A stretch of DNA of 64,000 bases from Lentisphaeria bacterium (GTDB lineage Bacteria; Verrucomicrobiota; Lentisphaeria; Oligosphaerales; Oligosphaeraceae), in assembly GCA_016288215.1 (NCBI GenBank), contig JAEEYQ010000019.1:1-64000 (forward strand), in the 5' to 3' direction. The notes under the pieces are model-generated. The model was not told the DNA's origin, searched no databases, and saw nothing but the letters and a program-made list of their open reading frames with translations. The stretch's first letter is position 1; every line of letters begins with the position of its first letter. Made by a program: the position numbers and the translations under genes. Positions 51,197 to 60,987 of the stretch are shown here, in pieces.

Positions 51197-51943
51197 ATGA
51201 AAAAGAGATTTACTCTGATCGAGCTCCTCGTCGTCATCGCCATCATCGCCATTCTGGCGGGCATGCTGCTGCCCGCGCTGGCGAAGGCCAAGCAGAAGGC
51301 ACTGGCTGTCAACTGCACATCCAATCTGAAAGGCTCCATGGAGTCCATGATACTTTACATGGACGACTTCGACGGTGCCGCCATCCGCAACATGAACGTC
51401 CCCCGCATCGTTAACGGCAAGGTAATGAACACCGTCTATTCCTACGCCTCCTGGGGCCTCCACCTGATGGCCAACGGCTATCTCGAGGAAAGCTCTCCCA
51501 TCACCAAGTGCCCTTCGGTCATCTCCTGGAAGGACATCACCCAAGATGACCTTGCCTGCTGCCGCCTCTACAGCTGTGTTGCCTGGGGTGACTTGACCGC
51601 CACGGTCTGCAAGGATAATGGACAGAATCCCCGCACCATCTACTGGGCCACCAACCAAATCAAGAACCCGTCCTATTTCATCATGTTCTCCGACGGCTAC
51701 TATCCGCCCCAACAAACCAGCTGGGTGAACGCCCAGTTAGTCCAAAACGCCGCCGGCATGAGCAACAGCTATTTCTGCATGTTCCACAACGAACGCTGCA
51801 ACCAGGCCTTCATCGACGGCCATGCGGCCTCCGTCAACGGCGGCGATCTACTCAAGTCTTCCAAGATGATGGAAGTGATCACCAAGACAGCCAGCGTGTA
51901 CTTCATTCCGCAGGCCTGCGATGTTCTCATAAACTACAAATAA
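51197..51943 (+). CDS. Pseudopilin with H-x9-DG C-terminal motif
   Basis: This 248-residue protein has the leader [20 protein letters not shown] and a pseudopilin-like body. The C-terminal motif is FHNERCNQAFIDGHAAS (H-x9-DG). The first 50 residues are close to those at 11748-12473, and the middle is different. The ATG at 51197 is preceded by GAAG and gives the short leader expected; the longer frame from 51098 would not. It is a single gene with a strong terminator. Confidence 0.85.
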   Translation: MKKRFTLIELLVVIAIIAILAGMLLPALAKAKQKALAVNCTSNLKGSMESMILYMDDFDGAAIRNMNVPRIVNGKVMNTVYSYASWGLHLMANGYLEESSPITKCPSVISWKDITQDDLACCRLYSCVAWGDLTATVCKDNGQNPRTIYWATNQIKNPSYFIMFSDGYYPPQQTSWVNAQLVQNAAGMSNSYFCMFHNERCNQAFIDGHAASVNGGDLLKSSKMMEVITKTASVYFIPQACDVLINYK

Positions 51944-51978
51944 CTTGCTGACAACAGATTAGCAAGACAGACCCAAAT

Positions 51979-52021
51979 CGGCGGGCCAGAGGAAAAAACT
52001 CTGACCCGCCGTTATTTTTTT
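51979..52021 (+). terminator. Strong intrinsic terminator after the pseudopilin gene
   Basis: CGGCGGGCCAGAG (51979-51991) and CTCTGACCCGCCG (51999-52011) form a stem with one mismatch, followed by TTATTTTTTTAA. Confidence 0.88.
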
Positions 52022-52050
52022 AACTCATTGACAATCAGAAAGTTAGGTTA
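52021..52050. repeat. CATTGATAATCA-like motif
   Basis: TAACTCATTGACAATCAGAA followed by AGTTAGG is one of about ten related copies in the window, this one just before a heptamer tract. Confidence 0.5.
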
Positions 52051-52056
52051 CTTTTA

Positions 52057-52216
52057 ATGGGACGAGGGACGAGAGACGGGAGACGCGAGACACTTTTCAT
52101 GTGACTGGGGACGTGAGACGTGAGACGGGAGACACTTTTCACCTTTCACTTTTCACCTTCCCGTCCCCCGTCTCCAGTCTCTCGTCCCACATTCCACGTC
52201 TCGTGTCTCACGTCCA
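52057..52216. repeat. Composite heptamer tract upstream of the SDR gene
   Basis: GGGACGA, GAGACGG and GAGACGC units alternate with ACTTTTC, ACCTTTC and CGTCCCC units. Arms of opposite sense (GRGACG and CGTCYC) could pair into long stems. Confidence 0.75.
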
Positions 52217-52316
52217 ACAAGAAGTGAAAAGGCTCGCGCCTTTCCCTCCAAAATCCACTTTTTTGACACAATTGGCCGATTGCAATTCACAAAAGCGGAG
52301 ATACGGCTATATTATT

Positions 52317-52337
52317 CTATATATAATATGGTATAGG
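52317..52337 (+). promoter_or_regulatory. AT-rich promoter-like element of the SDR gene
   Basis: CTATATATAATATGGTATAG is a copy of the recurring element. It contains TATAAT about 55 bases before the start codon. Confidence 0.45.
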
Positions 52338-52380
52338 AACGGAGGCGGCCGGCCATGGCGGCGCAATTCAGGAGATGTCC

Positions 52381-53367
52381 ATGAACATTCTATTATTGGG
52401 AGGCACAGGGAACATATCCACCGCCTGCGCGGCGCTGCTGCATCAGCGGGGGCATCGGATCACGGTGCTGACGCGGGGGCGTCATCCCGTCCCATGTGAA
52501 TACGAGAGCCTTCTGGGAGACCGCAAAGACGAACAGGCCATGCAGAAGTTGCTGGAGGGCAGACATTTCGATGTCATCGGCGATTTCACCACCTACACCG
52601 CGGCGGACGCCGCCGAGATGGTTCGGCTGTTCAAAGGCCGCTGCGGGCAGTACCTCTTCATCAGCACCGTCGTGGTCTATGCCCGCCCTCCCGTCCGTCT
52701 GCCCATCACCGAAACCGCCCCCAAAGGCAACTTCTACTCCCAATACGGACGGGACAAGGAGGCGGCGGAAGCCGTCTTCATGGACGCCTTTCGGCGGGAC
52801 GGCTTTCCCGTGACCATCATCCGCCCCTCCCACACCTATTCGGAGCAATGGATTCCCAACATCGTCAGCAGCACGGGCTACACGGTCGCCAAACGGTTGG
52901 AGGACCACCGCCCCGTCTTCATCCACAATGACGGACAGTCCCTCTGGACGCTGACCCATGTCCGCGACTTCGCCGTGGGCTTCGCCGGCCTGGCCGGTCT
53001 GTCGGCCGCCGTGGGAGAGGATTTCCAAATCACCGCCGACGCGCCGCTGACGTGGAACCAAATCTATGAGGAGATCCGTCTAGCCTGCGGCGTGGACCAC
53101 ATGGAGCTGCTGCACATCCCCATGGATTTCATTTTGGAGCGCGCCCCCTCCCTGGTCGCCAAACTGCCCGGCGACAAGGCGTGGAACGCCGTCTTCGACT
53201 GCGCCAAAATCAAGCGCTTCGTTCCGGATTTCCAATGCCGCATCCCCTTCCGCGAGGGGATTCGGGAGTCCGTCGCCTGGTTCCGCCAGGTACCGGAACG
53301 GCAAATGCCTGATCCCAAGATAGATGCAATCTTCGATCAGGTGACTTCCGCTTGGCTCTCCCGTTGA
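52381..53367 (+). CDS. NAD-dependent epimerase/dehydratase (extended SDR)
   Basis: This 328-residue protein has a Rossmann motif LLGGTGNIS (GGxGxxS) near 5-13 and a YGRDK (YxxxK) active-site pair near 122-126, preceded by FISTVVVY. The C-terminal half (NIVSSTGYTVAKRLEDHRPVFIHNDGQSLWTLTHVRDFA) is typical of sugar-nucleotide epimerases and of plastid-type RNA-binding SDRs. The exact substrate is unknown. I chose the ATG at 52381 because AGGAG sits six bases upstream; an ATG at 52375 would leave no spacer. Confidence 0.82.
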   Translation: MNILLLGGTGNISTACAALLHQRGHRITVLTRGRHPVPCEYESLLGDRKDEQAMQKLLEGRHFDVIGDFTTYTAADAAEMVRLFKGRCGQYLFISTVVVYARPPVRLPITETAPKGNFYSQYGRDKEAAEAVFMDAFRRDGFPVTIIRPSHTYSEQWIPNIVSSTGYTVAKRLEDHRPVFIHNDGQSLWTLTHVRDFAVGFAGLAGLSAAVGEDFQITADAPLTWNQIYEEIRLACGVDHMELLHIPMDFILERAPSLVAKLPGDKAWNAVFDCAKIKRFVPDFQCRIPFREGIRESVAWFRQVPERQMPDPKIDAIFDQVTSAWLSR

Positions 53368-53480
53368 CATGTCTTAAATTCTGCTATCATTCTTATTCAC
53401 ATTCATTCGTTTTTGCATTCAATCATAACAATTCCGTCAATTAACAACCGCTCTTTCTAGCCCATTATTCGTTCTGCGTT

Positions 53481-54587
53481 ATGTTTCCCACCGAAGTTCT
53501 AATCCACGATGACATTCTCACCCAAAATTTCCGCATTCTGAAACAGTATTATGCCAACTGCAGCCTGGCTCCGGTCATCAAATCCGACGGATACGGCCAC
53601 GGCCTGATTGAAACCGCCCGAGCCTTTGTCCGCGGCGGCGCCGAACGGGTCACCGTCTTCCGGCTGGAGGAGGCGCTTCAGCTCCGTCAGGCTGGCTACG
53701 ACGGCATGGTCTGGTTGCTTCTGGGACCTCTTCCCGACGAAGCGGACATGGCGGCGGACGTGGGGGACAACCATCGCTTCGCCTGCCCCTCGCTCGAAGC
53801 TGCGCAGGCCCTTTCCCGCGCCGCCCAACGCGCAGGGCGGACGTTTCATCTGCATCTGAAAGTGGACACGGGCATGGGCCGACTGGGCGTGCTGCCCGAA
53901 CAGGCGCCTGAGCTGGCCCGCGCCATCATGCAGCTTCCGGGCCTTCAGCTGCACGGCGTCTTCACCCACTGCGCCATCGCAGGGCAGCCGGAGCATCCTG
54001 TCACCCAACTCCAAGTGGCCGCCTTCCGCGACATGCTCCCCAAACTGCCGTCCTGCTGCCGCGAAAACCATCTGGCCGCCTCCAGCGCCCTGCTGAACCA
54101 ACTTTGTCCCGAACTGCCCTTCGCGCGGCCGGGCATCTGCCTCTACTGCCCCTGCAAGCTGCCTGGCTGCGACACGCCGCTGCAGGGCGCCATGACATTG
54201 CGAACCAAATTGATCTCCGTCAAGGAACTTCCGGAAGGACACAATGTCTCATATAATTGCATCCACACCCTGCGCCGCCCCTCGAAGGTCGCCATCGCGC
54301 CGCTGGGCTATGCGGACGGCTATCCGCGGGAGCTCTCCAACCGGGGGACCGCTTTGATCCACGGCCGACGGGTTCCCATTTTGGGCACCGTCTGCATGTC
54401 CATGATCATGTTGGACGTGACAGACATTCCTGAAACGGTCAGCACAGGGGACGAGGCGGTCTTTCTCGGTCGGCAAGGCGAACAGGAGATCACCATTTGG
54501 GAGCTTGCGGGGTTGGTTCCCACCACGCCCCATGTGCCGCTTTGCCTTTTCGGCTCCCTGGGCACGGCGAGGCGAATCCATCTGTGA
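53481..54587 (+). CDS. alr: Alanine racemase
   Basis: This 368-residue PLP enzyme interconverts L- and D-alanine for peptidoglycan. The PLP lysine is in VIKSDGYGHGL (Lys34). KVDTGMGRLG, PGLQLHGVFTHCA and ARPGICLY are barrel signatures. The C-terminal domain has HNVSYNCIHT (Tyr near 258, catalytic position), APLGYADGYPR and MSMIMLDVTDI. The frame is complete, and no clear ribosome-binding site precedes the ATG. Neighbouring genes do not form an obvious cell-wall operon. Confidence 0.92.
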   Translation: MFPTEVLIHDDILTQNFRILKQYYANCSLAPVIKSDGYGHGLIETARAFVRGGAERVTVFRLEEALQLRQAGYDGMVWLLLGPLPDEADMAADVGDNHRFACPSLEAAQALSRAAQRAGRTFHLHLKVDTGMGRLGVLPEQAPELARAIMQLPGLQLHGVFTHCAIAGQPEHPVTQLQVAAFRDMLPKLPSCCRENHLAASSALLNQLCPELPFARPGICLYCPCKLPGCDTPLQGAMTLRTKLISVKELPEGHNVSYNCIHTLRRPSKVAIAPLGYADGYPRELSNRGTALIHGRRVPILGTVCMSMIMLDVTDIPETVSTGDEAVFLGRQGEQEITIWELAGLVPTTPHVPLCLFGSLGTARRIHL

Positions 54588-54742
54588 TGGCCCCCCTTCG
54601 GTCAATTTTCGCCGCCCGCCGCTCGTTAAGAAGATGTGCCACGGCAAGATGCAGAGTGGCGGTTGAGGAATTACATTAAAGGGCGTCCATTTTGGCGACG
54701 TCGTTTTCAATTACATGGTGACATACCTTTTGGAGAAGAAAG

Positions 54743-56581
54743 ATGAAAGTGACAACCTATGTTCTGGCCTCGATGGTCTTGTCGCTGTTTCTGCATGTCA
54801 TCCTGCTGTTCACTTTGGCTGACCTGAATGTCCAAGCCCATCCGAATCAATGGGATGAGCAACAGATCAAGAGCCATCGACCGCCCCATGTGCGCATGGT
54901 CCGGCTGGAGGATCTCGTCAAGCCGCCGGAAGTGACGCCGGAACAGGAGCCGGATCCCACGCTGGCGGCGGCGCGGGCCGGAGCCGGCAAGGAGCTGACC
55001 GAGCTCAGTCGGCAGGTCACGGAAATGCAGGAGCTCTTCCAAAAGGAGAATCTGGCCCCCACGCCCCCCAAGCCTGTCGTACGCTTCGCCGGCGTGGACA
55101 AGGCGGTGCTAAAACCCATCCTTCCTGACACGGAGCCCGAACGGCAGGCCACCGCCCCACGCCCCCAAATCATCGAGATTGACGTGGCAAATCTTCCTGC
55201 GCCCCAACGGGTTATCCCCCGTCCTCTCACCCCCAAGCTGGAGCGCATGGATGTGGCGGACGTGAAGCTGCCCAGCCTCCTCGCCCACGGCCCCCTGACC
55301 ACGGACAAAGGCGCCACCTACGACGTGGGCATCAAACTGGGGGGAACACCCCGCTTCGGCGTCCCTGGCGGTCTGGAGGACGGTTTGGGAGACGACGACA
55401 ACAACACGGACAAACGCGCCAAGAACCTGCTTGACGAATTGGCCAACGACACGCCTGGCCTCCCCAACGACGACTCTCCCGAATCCAACAACGACTTTCT
55501 TGACCCCACCATCCTCTCTCCAGACGACAACAAGGACCCCGAGGCCCGCGTGGCCTTCGACGCCTTTGTGGACGTGGATGTCCAAGTGCTGCCCCGCCGC
55601 GGCGGCGCCGGCGGCTACTTCCTTGTCTCCATCAAACCCCGCCCCGAAAGCGAAACCATGCGGGACATCCCCAAAGACACTCTCTTCCTCATCGACCACT
55701 CCACCAGCATCTCCCCCGGCAAGCTCCGCCAATTCAAGGCCGCCACCACGGAGGCCCTCCATTACCTGAACCCCGACGACGGCTTCAACGTGGTCGGCTT
55801 CACCAGCTCCTACACCGCTCTCTTCCAAGACTATCAGAAGATGTCCGACCAAACCCGCCTCTCCGCGGAGGCGTTCATCCGCAACATGGTCCGTGGCGGC
55901 ATGACGGACGTGTTCAACGGCGTGGCCCCCTTCGTCCGCAAGAGCAACAGCGACGCCCTGCGGCCCCTCAACGTCTTCGTGCTGACTGACGGACAGTCCA
56001 CCATCAACATCCATGCGTCGGACGTCTTTCTGCGGCAGATCGCCAGCGCGAACCCAGGCAACGTGTCCATCTTCCCCTTCAGCGCGGGCAAGGACGCCAA
56101 CCGCCAGCTGCTGGACTTCCTCGGCTACCTGAACCGCGGCTACAACTACCATGTGGAGGACCTGAAGGACTTCAAGCAGAATCTGGTCAACTACATCAGC
56201 ACCCACACCAGCCTCATCATCGCGGACATGCGCTACACGGCGGAAGGCAATGTGGCGCGGGAGCTCTACCCCAAGGCCCTGCCCCACCTCTATCGGCGGG
56301 ACATCCTCAGGCTCTACGGCGTCTACGGCCCCCACGACGAGGAGCTGGTGCTGACCCTCTACGGCCGCGACGCCACCGGCAAGGTCCGCGACCTGGTCTT
56401 CCGCCGCCGCTATGACAGCTGCAAGCAGGCGGACGCACAGCTCGCCGGCGAATGGGCCGGGCAGAAAATCCTCCATATGCTGTCGGAGAAGATGACGACG
56501 GAAAGCCCGGACCGGAAGGCCCGTCTGGACCGGGAAATCCAAAACATGGCCACGGAATATGGTGTCTATGTTCCTTATTAG
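54743..56581 (+). CDS. Membrane-anchored von Willebrand factor A domain protein
   Basis: This 612-residue protein has an N-terminal membrane helix (about 7-26) and a long Pro- and acidic-rich linker (about 30-300; HRPPHVRMVRLEDLVKPPEV, DDDNNTDKRAKNLLDELAND). A VWA domain (about 305-500) follows, with the MIDAS motif DHSTSIS (near 317), the threonine site GGMTDVFNG and the acidic FVLTDGQST. The N-terminal helix plus Pro-rich linker is TonB/TolA-like in layout, although no TonB C-terminal domain is present. A metal-dependent adhesion or assembly role is plausible. GGAGAAG lies just before the ATG. Confidence 0.8.
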   Translation: MKVTTYVLASMVLSLFLHVILLFTLADLNVQAHPNQWDEQQIKSHRPPHVRMVRLEDLVKPPEVTPEQEPDPTLAAARAGAGKELTELSRQVTEMQELFQKENLAPTPPKPVVRFAGVDKAVLKPILPDTEPERQATAPRPQIIEIDVANLPAPQRVIPRPLTPKLERMDVADVKLPSLLAHGPLTTDKGATYDVGIKLGGTPRFGVPGGLEDGLGDDDNNTDKRAKNLLDELANDTPGLPNDDSPESNNDFLDPTILSPDDNKDPEARVAFDAFVDVDVQVLPRRGGAGGYFLVSIKPRPESETMRDIPKDTLFLIDHSTSISPGKLRQFKAATTEALHYLNPDDGFNVVGFTSSYTALFQDYQKMSDQTRLSAEAFIRNMVRGGMTDVFNGVAPFVRKSNSDALRPLNVFVLTDGQSTINIHASDVFLRQIASANPGNVSIFPFSAGKDANRQLLDFLGYLNRGYNYHVEDLKDFKQNLVNYISTHTSLIIADMRYTAEGNVARELYPKALPHLYRRDILRLYGVYGPHDEELVLTLYGRDATGKVRDLVFRRRYDSCKQADAQLAGEWAGQKILHMLSEKMTTESPDRKARLDREIQNMATEYGVYVPY

Positions 56582-56582
56582 C

Positions 56583-56603
56583 AAGAAGTTAGACAAACTT
56601 CTT
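56583..56603 (+). terminator. Short hairpin after the VWA gene
   Basis: AAGAAGTT and AACTTCTT enclose a 5-base loop directly after the stop codon. No T-run follows. Confidence 0.4.
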
Positions 56604-56680
56604 CCAAATCGGGACGGCAAATTCCGAAAATCCATCATAACTTATTGACGGGCAAGCATTTACAAAGAATTATCTGCACT

Positions 56681-57301
56681 ATGTCTAATCGGCCGATGAT
56701 CATGTCCATGGACCTGGAAGGGGTCCTGGTCCCCGAAGTCTGGATCTCCGTCGCGGAGCGCACAGGCATCCCTGAACTCAAACTGACAACCCGTGACATT
56801 TCTGATTACAATGCCCTTATGTTGCACCGCATCAAGGTGTTAAAGGAACATGGACTGAAAATTCAGGACATCCAGGACGTGATTGCCCGCATGGACCCCC
56901 TGCCAGGGGCCATCGAATACATGGAATGGCTCCGCCCCCGCTTCCAGCACGTCATCCTGTCGGACACCTTCTACGAATTCGCCTCTCCGCTCATGCGGAA
57001 GCTCGGCTGGCCCACGCTGTTCTGCAACAGCCTGCAAATCGCCGAAAACGGTGAAATCACCGGCTACACCATGCGCCAGCTGGACGGCAAACGCCACGCC
57101 GTCCTTGCCTTCAAGCAGCTGAATTTCCGCGTGGCCGCCATGGGGGACTCCTACAACGACACCGCCATGCTGAAGGAAGCGGAGCTGGGCATGCTCTTCC
57201 GTCCGCCGGAGAAGGTGCGGCTGGCGTTCCCTGAACTGCCCGTGGTCACCAGCTACACGGAAGTGATGGATCATCTTCTGGAATTCGCCGCCAAACCGTG
57301 A
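56681..57301 (+). CDS. thrH: Phosphoserine phosphatase / homoserine phosphotransferase ThrH
   Basis: This HAD-superfamily enzyme of about 206 residues matches ThrH along its whole length: MDLEGVLVPEVWISVAERTGI, LTTRDISDYNALM, EHGLKIQDIQDVIA, VILSDTFYEFASPLMRKLGWPTLFC and GDSYNDTAMLKEA. The nucleophile is the first Asp in DLEG. It can dephosphorylate phosphoserine or transfer the phosphate to homoserine. I placed the start at 56681 by alignment with the family; an upstream in-frame ATG at 56645 and one at 56696 are alternatives. The gene is isolated, without serB or threonine genes nearby. Confidence 0.93.
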   Translation: MSNRPMIMSMDLEGVLVPEVWISVAERTGIPELKLTTRDISDYNALMLHRIKVLKEHGLKIQDIQDVIARMDPLPGAIEYMEWLRPRFQHVILSDTFYEFASPLMRKLGWPTLFCNSLQIAENGEITGYTMRQLDGKRHAVLAFKQLNFRVAAMGDSYNDTAMLKEAELGMLFRPPEKVRLAFPELPVVTSYTEVMDHLLEFAAKP

Positions 57302-57382
57302 CGGCAACCGCCCTTGTGGCGGGCAGCAAGTCACTAAGGGACAACATTTTAGAGAACGCAAACTGACTTTTGGGGGAATTGC

Positions 57383-57778
57383 ATGGCATTATCCATGGTG
57401 AGAATAAAGCATGCATGTCCATGGGTTCTTATGGTGCTGATGGCGCTGTTGGGAAACAGTTGCGTTTTGGCCCCAACAGTTCTTTACACAATGACCCAAA
57501 CCACGGATGACGACCCACAACATGTACGGGAAGCCAACGCGTGGCCGTGCGGAAACATCCTCCACATCAATACTCTTTGCTATGACATTGCATACGAAGA
57601 ATCAAAGGATCCATGTTACAAACATCTTATATCCCCTAAATTTGAGTACTATCTCAATGTGTGCTCTCTTACATTGTCCTATCCCGTGTCATTGGTTTTT
57701 GACGTGCTGTCTTTCCCTTACCAAATATGGCGTTATGGTCATTTGCCGCCTATGGAAGATGATGATGAAAAAAAGTGA
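57383..57778 (+). CDS. YceK/YidQ-like small lipoprotein
   Basis: This 131-residue protein has a lipobox LGNSC and a short domain ending PVSLVFDVLSFPYQIWRYG, which fits the YceK/YidQ family of small lipoproteins of unknown function. Its codon use is much more AT-rich than that of its neighbours (for example ACATTGTCCTATCCCGTGTC), so it may be recently acquired. The start at 57383 has GGGGGAA upstream; an ATG at 57395 would give an equally good signal peptide. Confidence 0.6.
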   Translation: MALSMVRIKHACPWVLMVLMALLGNSCVLAPTVLYTMTQTTDDDPQHVREANAWPCGNILHINTLCYDIAYEESKDPCYKHLISPKFEYYLNVCSLTLSYPVSLVFDVLSFPYQIWRYGHLPPMEDDDEKK

Positions 57779-57883
57779 CTTTTCAGAACCTATCTGCAAA
57801 GCAGCATTCATGGCTGAAATTCAGCCGAGTTGTGGAGTTGGGGGATGATGCATTGCGGCTCTTCCTGTCTCTGGTATCTTCTT

Positions 57884-57918
57884 AGACAAGAGACAGGAGA
57901 CCAGAGACATAAGACATC
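57884..57918. repeat. Short heptamer tract GACANGA
   Basis: Units AGACAAG, AGACAGG, AGACCAG and AGACATA with a period of 7 lie in the gap before the large hydrolase gene. Confidence 0.55.
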
Positions 57919-58028
57919 TTGAAGTGGTGGTAAAACATGGCGGAATTCGGTTCTGAACAGATACCACCAATGCATATTTACGACGGATTCGCGATCGTGA
58001 CAGAAAAAAGTCGAGTGGAGGTCTCAAC

Positions 58029-60905
58029 ATGAAGAGAATCATGGGATTGCTGGCGGGCTTCGCCCTTGCGGCGTCGGCCATGGCGCAGAACCTTGTGGTC
58101 AACGGCGGTTTCGAGGACATGGAGGGATGGAACGCGGCGGATCCCAACGGACGGTCATGGATGCTCGCCAACGACGACGGTGTCTCCAAGGCAAGCTCCA
58201 TGCGGATTATCATGGACCCCCACCACAAGGCATCGGACATGGTGCAACGCATTGCCTGCAAGCCAAATACGACTTACACGCTAAGCGCGGCGCTCAAGGG
58301 GGAGCGGGCATTGCCCAAAGTGTCGGTCCGCACCATGGACGGAATAGTCCTCACAGAGTTCAAAGCCCGCGATATCGATGCCCTGAAGTGGAAACGCCAT
58401 GCCAAGGAATTCACGACGGAAGCCGACTGCCGAGAACTGGAAGTTGTTCTGTCTCTTGAGGTTATAGCAAAGGACGGCGCCGTGATGGCCGCCGTGGATG
58501 ACGTCTCCGTGACGGAGGGGGAATTGGCGGAGGCGGACAAGGCGGCCGTCAGTTTCGCACCGCCGGAAGGCACGGTGAACCTGGCCCTTCACAAACCCTA
58601 CACCATGACGCCGGCACCGAACTACGGCCACTGCACGGATCCGGACGACGCCATCCAGCTGACCGACGGCATCTTCACCGACGGCTATTTTTGGACGCAG
58701 AAAACCACCGTAGGCTGGACCAACATCAATGTCATCTCCGTCACGGTGGATTTAGGCCGCGTCGAGCCCATCGGCGGCTTCATGGTCAGCATGGCCGGCG
58801 GCTATGCGGGCGTCACCTTCCCCGACCTCATCTACATCTACACCAGCGAAGACAACGTGAGTTGGCGGCGAATCGGCGACCTGGTGGCCAAAAGCATGGA
58901 GGAGAATCGCGAACCCCTTCATGACGAATACAATACTTTCCGCTACGGCACGGTCAACATGCCGGCCAAAGGCCGCTATGTCACCCTGCTCTTCAGCGGA
59001 AGAGCCTATACGTTCATGGACGAAATCGAAATCTACCGCGGCGACGAGACGCTTCTGGCGCGGGAGGACCTAGGCAGCCCCGTCAGAGACCCCATGAACC
59101 ACTTCAGCAACCAACAGCTTGCCGCCCGACTCAATCAGGACATCAGGACGCTGGAGAAGGCGGCGAAAACCTGCGCGGCCCCCGTCGTCGAGACGCTGGC
59201 GGAAGCCATCGCCGACATACGCAAGAAACTGGACATGATGGACTTCGGCAACATGGACGACATGCTCACCATCATTCCAATTTGCGACCTCCAGCGGGAA
59301 ATCTTTGCGCTAAACGCGAAAGTATTGCGGGACAAAGGGTTCCGAAAACCCATGCTGTGGGGAAGCTGCCGTTGGGACAACCTGCAGCCCATGGACGCGC
59401 CCGCTTCCGCCGAACCGCCGTCCTTCGTCTGTGAAATGATGCGCAACGAAGTCCGCGCGGAAAGCTTTAACATCTTGAATCCCACTGATTTGTCCATCAC
59501 CTATGACATTCGGGTCACCGGCTTCCCCGATGGCGCGGGAACGGACATCCGCGAAGTGCTGTTCACGGACACGAAGCAGCTCAAATGCGTCTCCAGCGCC
59601 CTCCGCCCCGGAGACGGCGACCGCATTCGCGTCGAAGTCCCTGCGGGAACGAGCCGCCAGATTTGGCTTTCCTTCAAGCGGCCGACGCTGAAGGCGGGCA
59701 CCTATGTGGGCAAGGCCACGCTCACGCCCACGGACAATTCGCAGGAGACCCTTTCGCTGGATTTGCGCTTAATCATTGACAATGTGGACTTTCCAGCGGA
59801 ACCGAGGCTGCATCTCGGCGGCTGGGACTATGTGGAGAATGGCGCCAAATACTATCGTGCGCCAGGTAACCTCGCCGCCAATCTCGCCATCATGCGAGAC
59901 ATCTATGTGGACAGCCCGTGGGCGAATCCCGTCATCCAGCCCACCGGCGCCAAATTCGACGAGGCGGGCCATCTCGTCAATGCGGACGAACTGGACTACG
60001 GCGTGTGGGACGCGTGGGTGGCACTTTGGAAAGGCGCGCGGCTGTACTGCGTATTCATGGCCGTCAAGGACAACTTCCATGGCGAACTCATGGGAACCGA
60101 CCGCTTCAACACCATGGTGGGCGAATACTACAAGGCCTTCATCGACCACGCGGCGACGCAGGGCATCCGCGAGTCCCAATTCCTCTTCCTTATCTACGAC
60201 GAACCCTATTCCAAAGAGGCGGACAACATCATCGTCACATGGGCAAAGGCCATGAAACTCACCGTCCCGCAGGTGAATCTCTACATTGATCCGCTTCACG
60301 ACAACCCGGCGGACGCGCTTCCCGGACTGTACGAGTCCATGGATGTCATCTGCCCGAACATGGTCTACATCATGGACAAAGGCAAGCCCTACAAGGACTT
60401 CTTCATGAAACTCAAGGAGAAGGGCAAGAAACTGGCGCTCTACGCCTGCAGCGGACCGGCGCGGCTGTTGGATCCCGTCAAATACCACCGTGCGCAGATG
60501 TGGCGCGCCTTTGAGTTCGACGCCTTCTTCTGCGGCTATTGGGCCTTCGGCTGCGGAGGCGGCATCGGAGACTCATGGCACGCCTACAAACAGCGCGGCA
60601 ACGAATACTCCCCCTATTTCGTCTCGCCCACGGACACCATGGACGCGAAGCAGTCCGCCGGCGTCCAAGAGGGAGTGCAAGATTATGAAATCCTTTGCAT
60701 GCTAAAAGAGAAGATCGCAGCGGCGAAGGCGGAGGGAAAGGACACCGCCGCCGCCGAAAGGCTGCTCAATGGTGCCGTGGAGCGCGCGCTGGCGGTGCCG
60801 CCCAACTCGAAAAACGGCGGCTCCATCATGTGGGACACGGATGGCGACCGCTCCCAAATGGACAAGGTGCGCATCGAAATCACGCGCATGCTTGCGACCA
60901 TGTAA
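58029..60905 (+). CDS. Large secreted hydrolase with CBM, discoidin and DUF4091-like domains
   Basis: This 958-residue protein has a signal peptide (about 1-19, ending ASAMA). Residues about 20-165 form a CBM4/9-like jelly-roll (NLVVNGGFEDMEGWN). An F5/8-type (discoidin) domain follows at about 185-345 (NLALHKPYTM, TVDLGRVEPIGGFMV, SEDNVSWRRIGDL). A helical spacer lies at about 370-450. A beta-sandwich and TIM-barrel-like DUF4091 part (about 480-950) show GSCRWDNLQPM, FLFLIYDEPYSKEADNI, DVICPNMVYIMDK, GYWAFGCGGGIGDSW and QEGVQDYEILCML. It probably acts on host or dietary glycans. GGAGG lies 10 bases upstream of the ATG. It is a single gene with a hairpin behind. Confidence 0.82.
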   Translation: MKRIMGLLAGFALAASAMAQNLVVNGGFEDMEGWNAADPNGRSWMLANDDGVSKASSMRIIMDPHHKASDMVQRIACKPNTTYTLSAALKGERALPKVSVRTMDGIVLTEFKARDIDALKWKRHAKEFTTEADCRELEVVLSLEVIAKDGAVMAAVDDVSVTEGELAEADKAAVSFAPPEGTVNLALHKPYTMTPAPNYGHCTDPDDAIQLTDGIFTDGYFWTQKTTVGWTNINVISVTVDLGRVEPIGGFMVSMAGGYAGVTFPDLIYIYTSEDNVSWRRIGDLVAKSMEENREPLHDEYNTFRYGTVNMPAKGRYVTLLFSGRAYTFMDEIEIYRGDETLLAREDLGSPVRDPMNHFSNQQLAARLNQDIRTLEKAAKTCAAPVVETLAEAIADIRKKLDMMDFGNMDDMLTIIPICDLQREIFALNAKVLRDKGFRKPMLWGSCRWDNLQPMDAPASAEPPSFVCEMMRNEVRAESFNILNPTDLSITYDIRVTGFPDGAGTDIREVLFTDTKQLKCVSSALRPGDGDRIRVEVPAGTSRQIWLSFKRPTLKAGTYVGKATLTPTDNSQETLSLDLRLIIDNVDFPAEPRLHLGGWDYVENGAKYYRAPGNLAANLAIMRDIYVDSPWANPVIQPTGAKFDEAGHLVNADELDYGVWDAWVALWKGARLYCVFMAVKDNFHGELMGTDRFNTMVGEYYKAFIDHAATQGIRESQFLFLIYDEPYSKEADNIIVTWAKAMKLTVPQVNLYIDPLHDNPADALPGLYESMDVICPNMVYIMDKGKPYKDFFMKLKEKGKKLALYACSGPARLLDPVKYHRAQMWRAFEFDAFFCGYWAFGCGGGIGDSWHAYKQRGNEYSPYFVSPTDTMDAKQSAGVQEGVQDYEILCMLKEKIAAAKAEGKDTAAAERLLNGAVERALAVPPNSKNGGSIMWDTDGDRSQMDKVRIEITRMLATM

Positions 60906-60915
60906 GGGGATTCCC

Positions 60916-60954
60916 AATCCATGCCATGGCAGAGTCACCTGCCATGCATGGATT
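60916..60954 (+). terminator. Hairpin after the large hydrolase gene
   Basis: AATCCATGCCATGGCAG (60916-60932) pairs with CTGCCATGCATGGATT (60939-60954) with one bulged base. There is no T-run. Confidence 0.5.
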
Positions 60955-60987
60955 CTGTAAGACCCTGAAAGGTCCTAATTTACGCAA

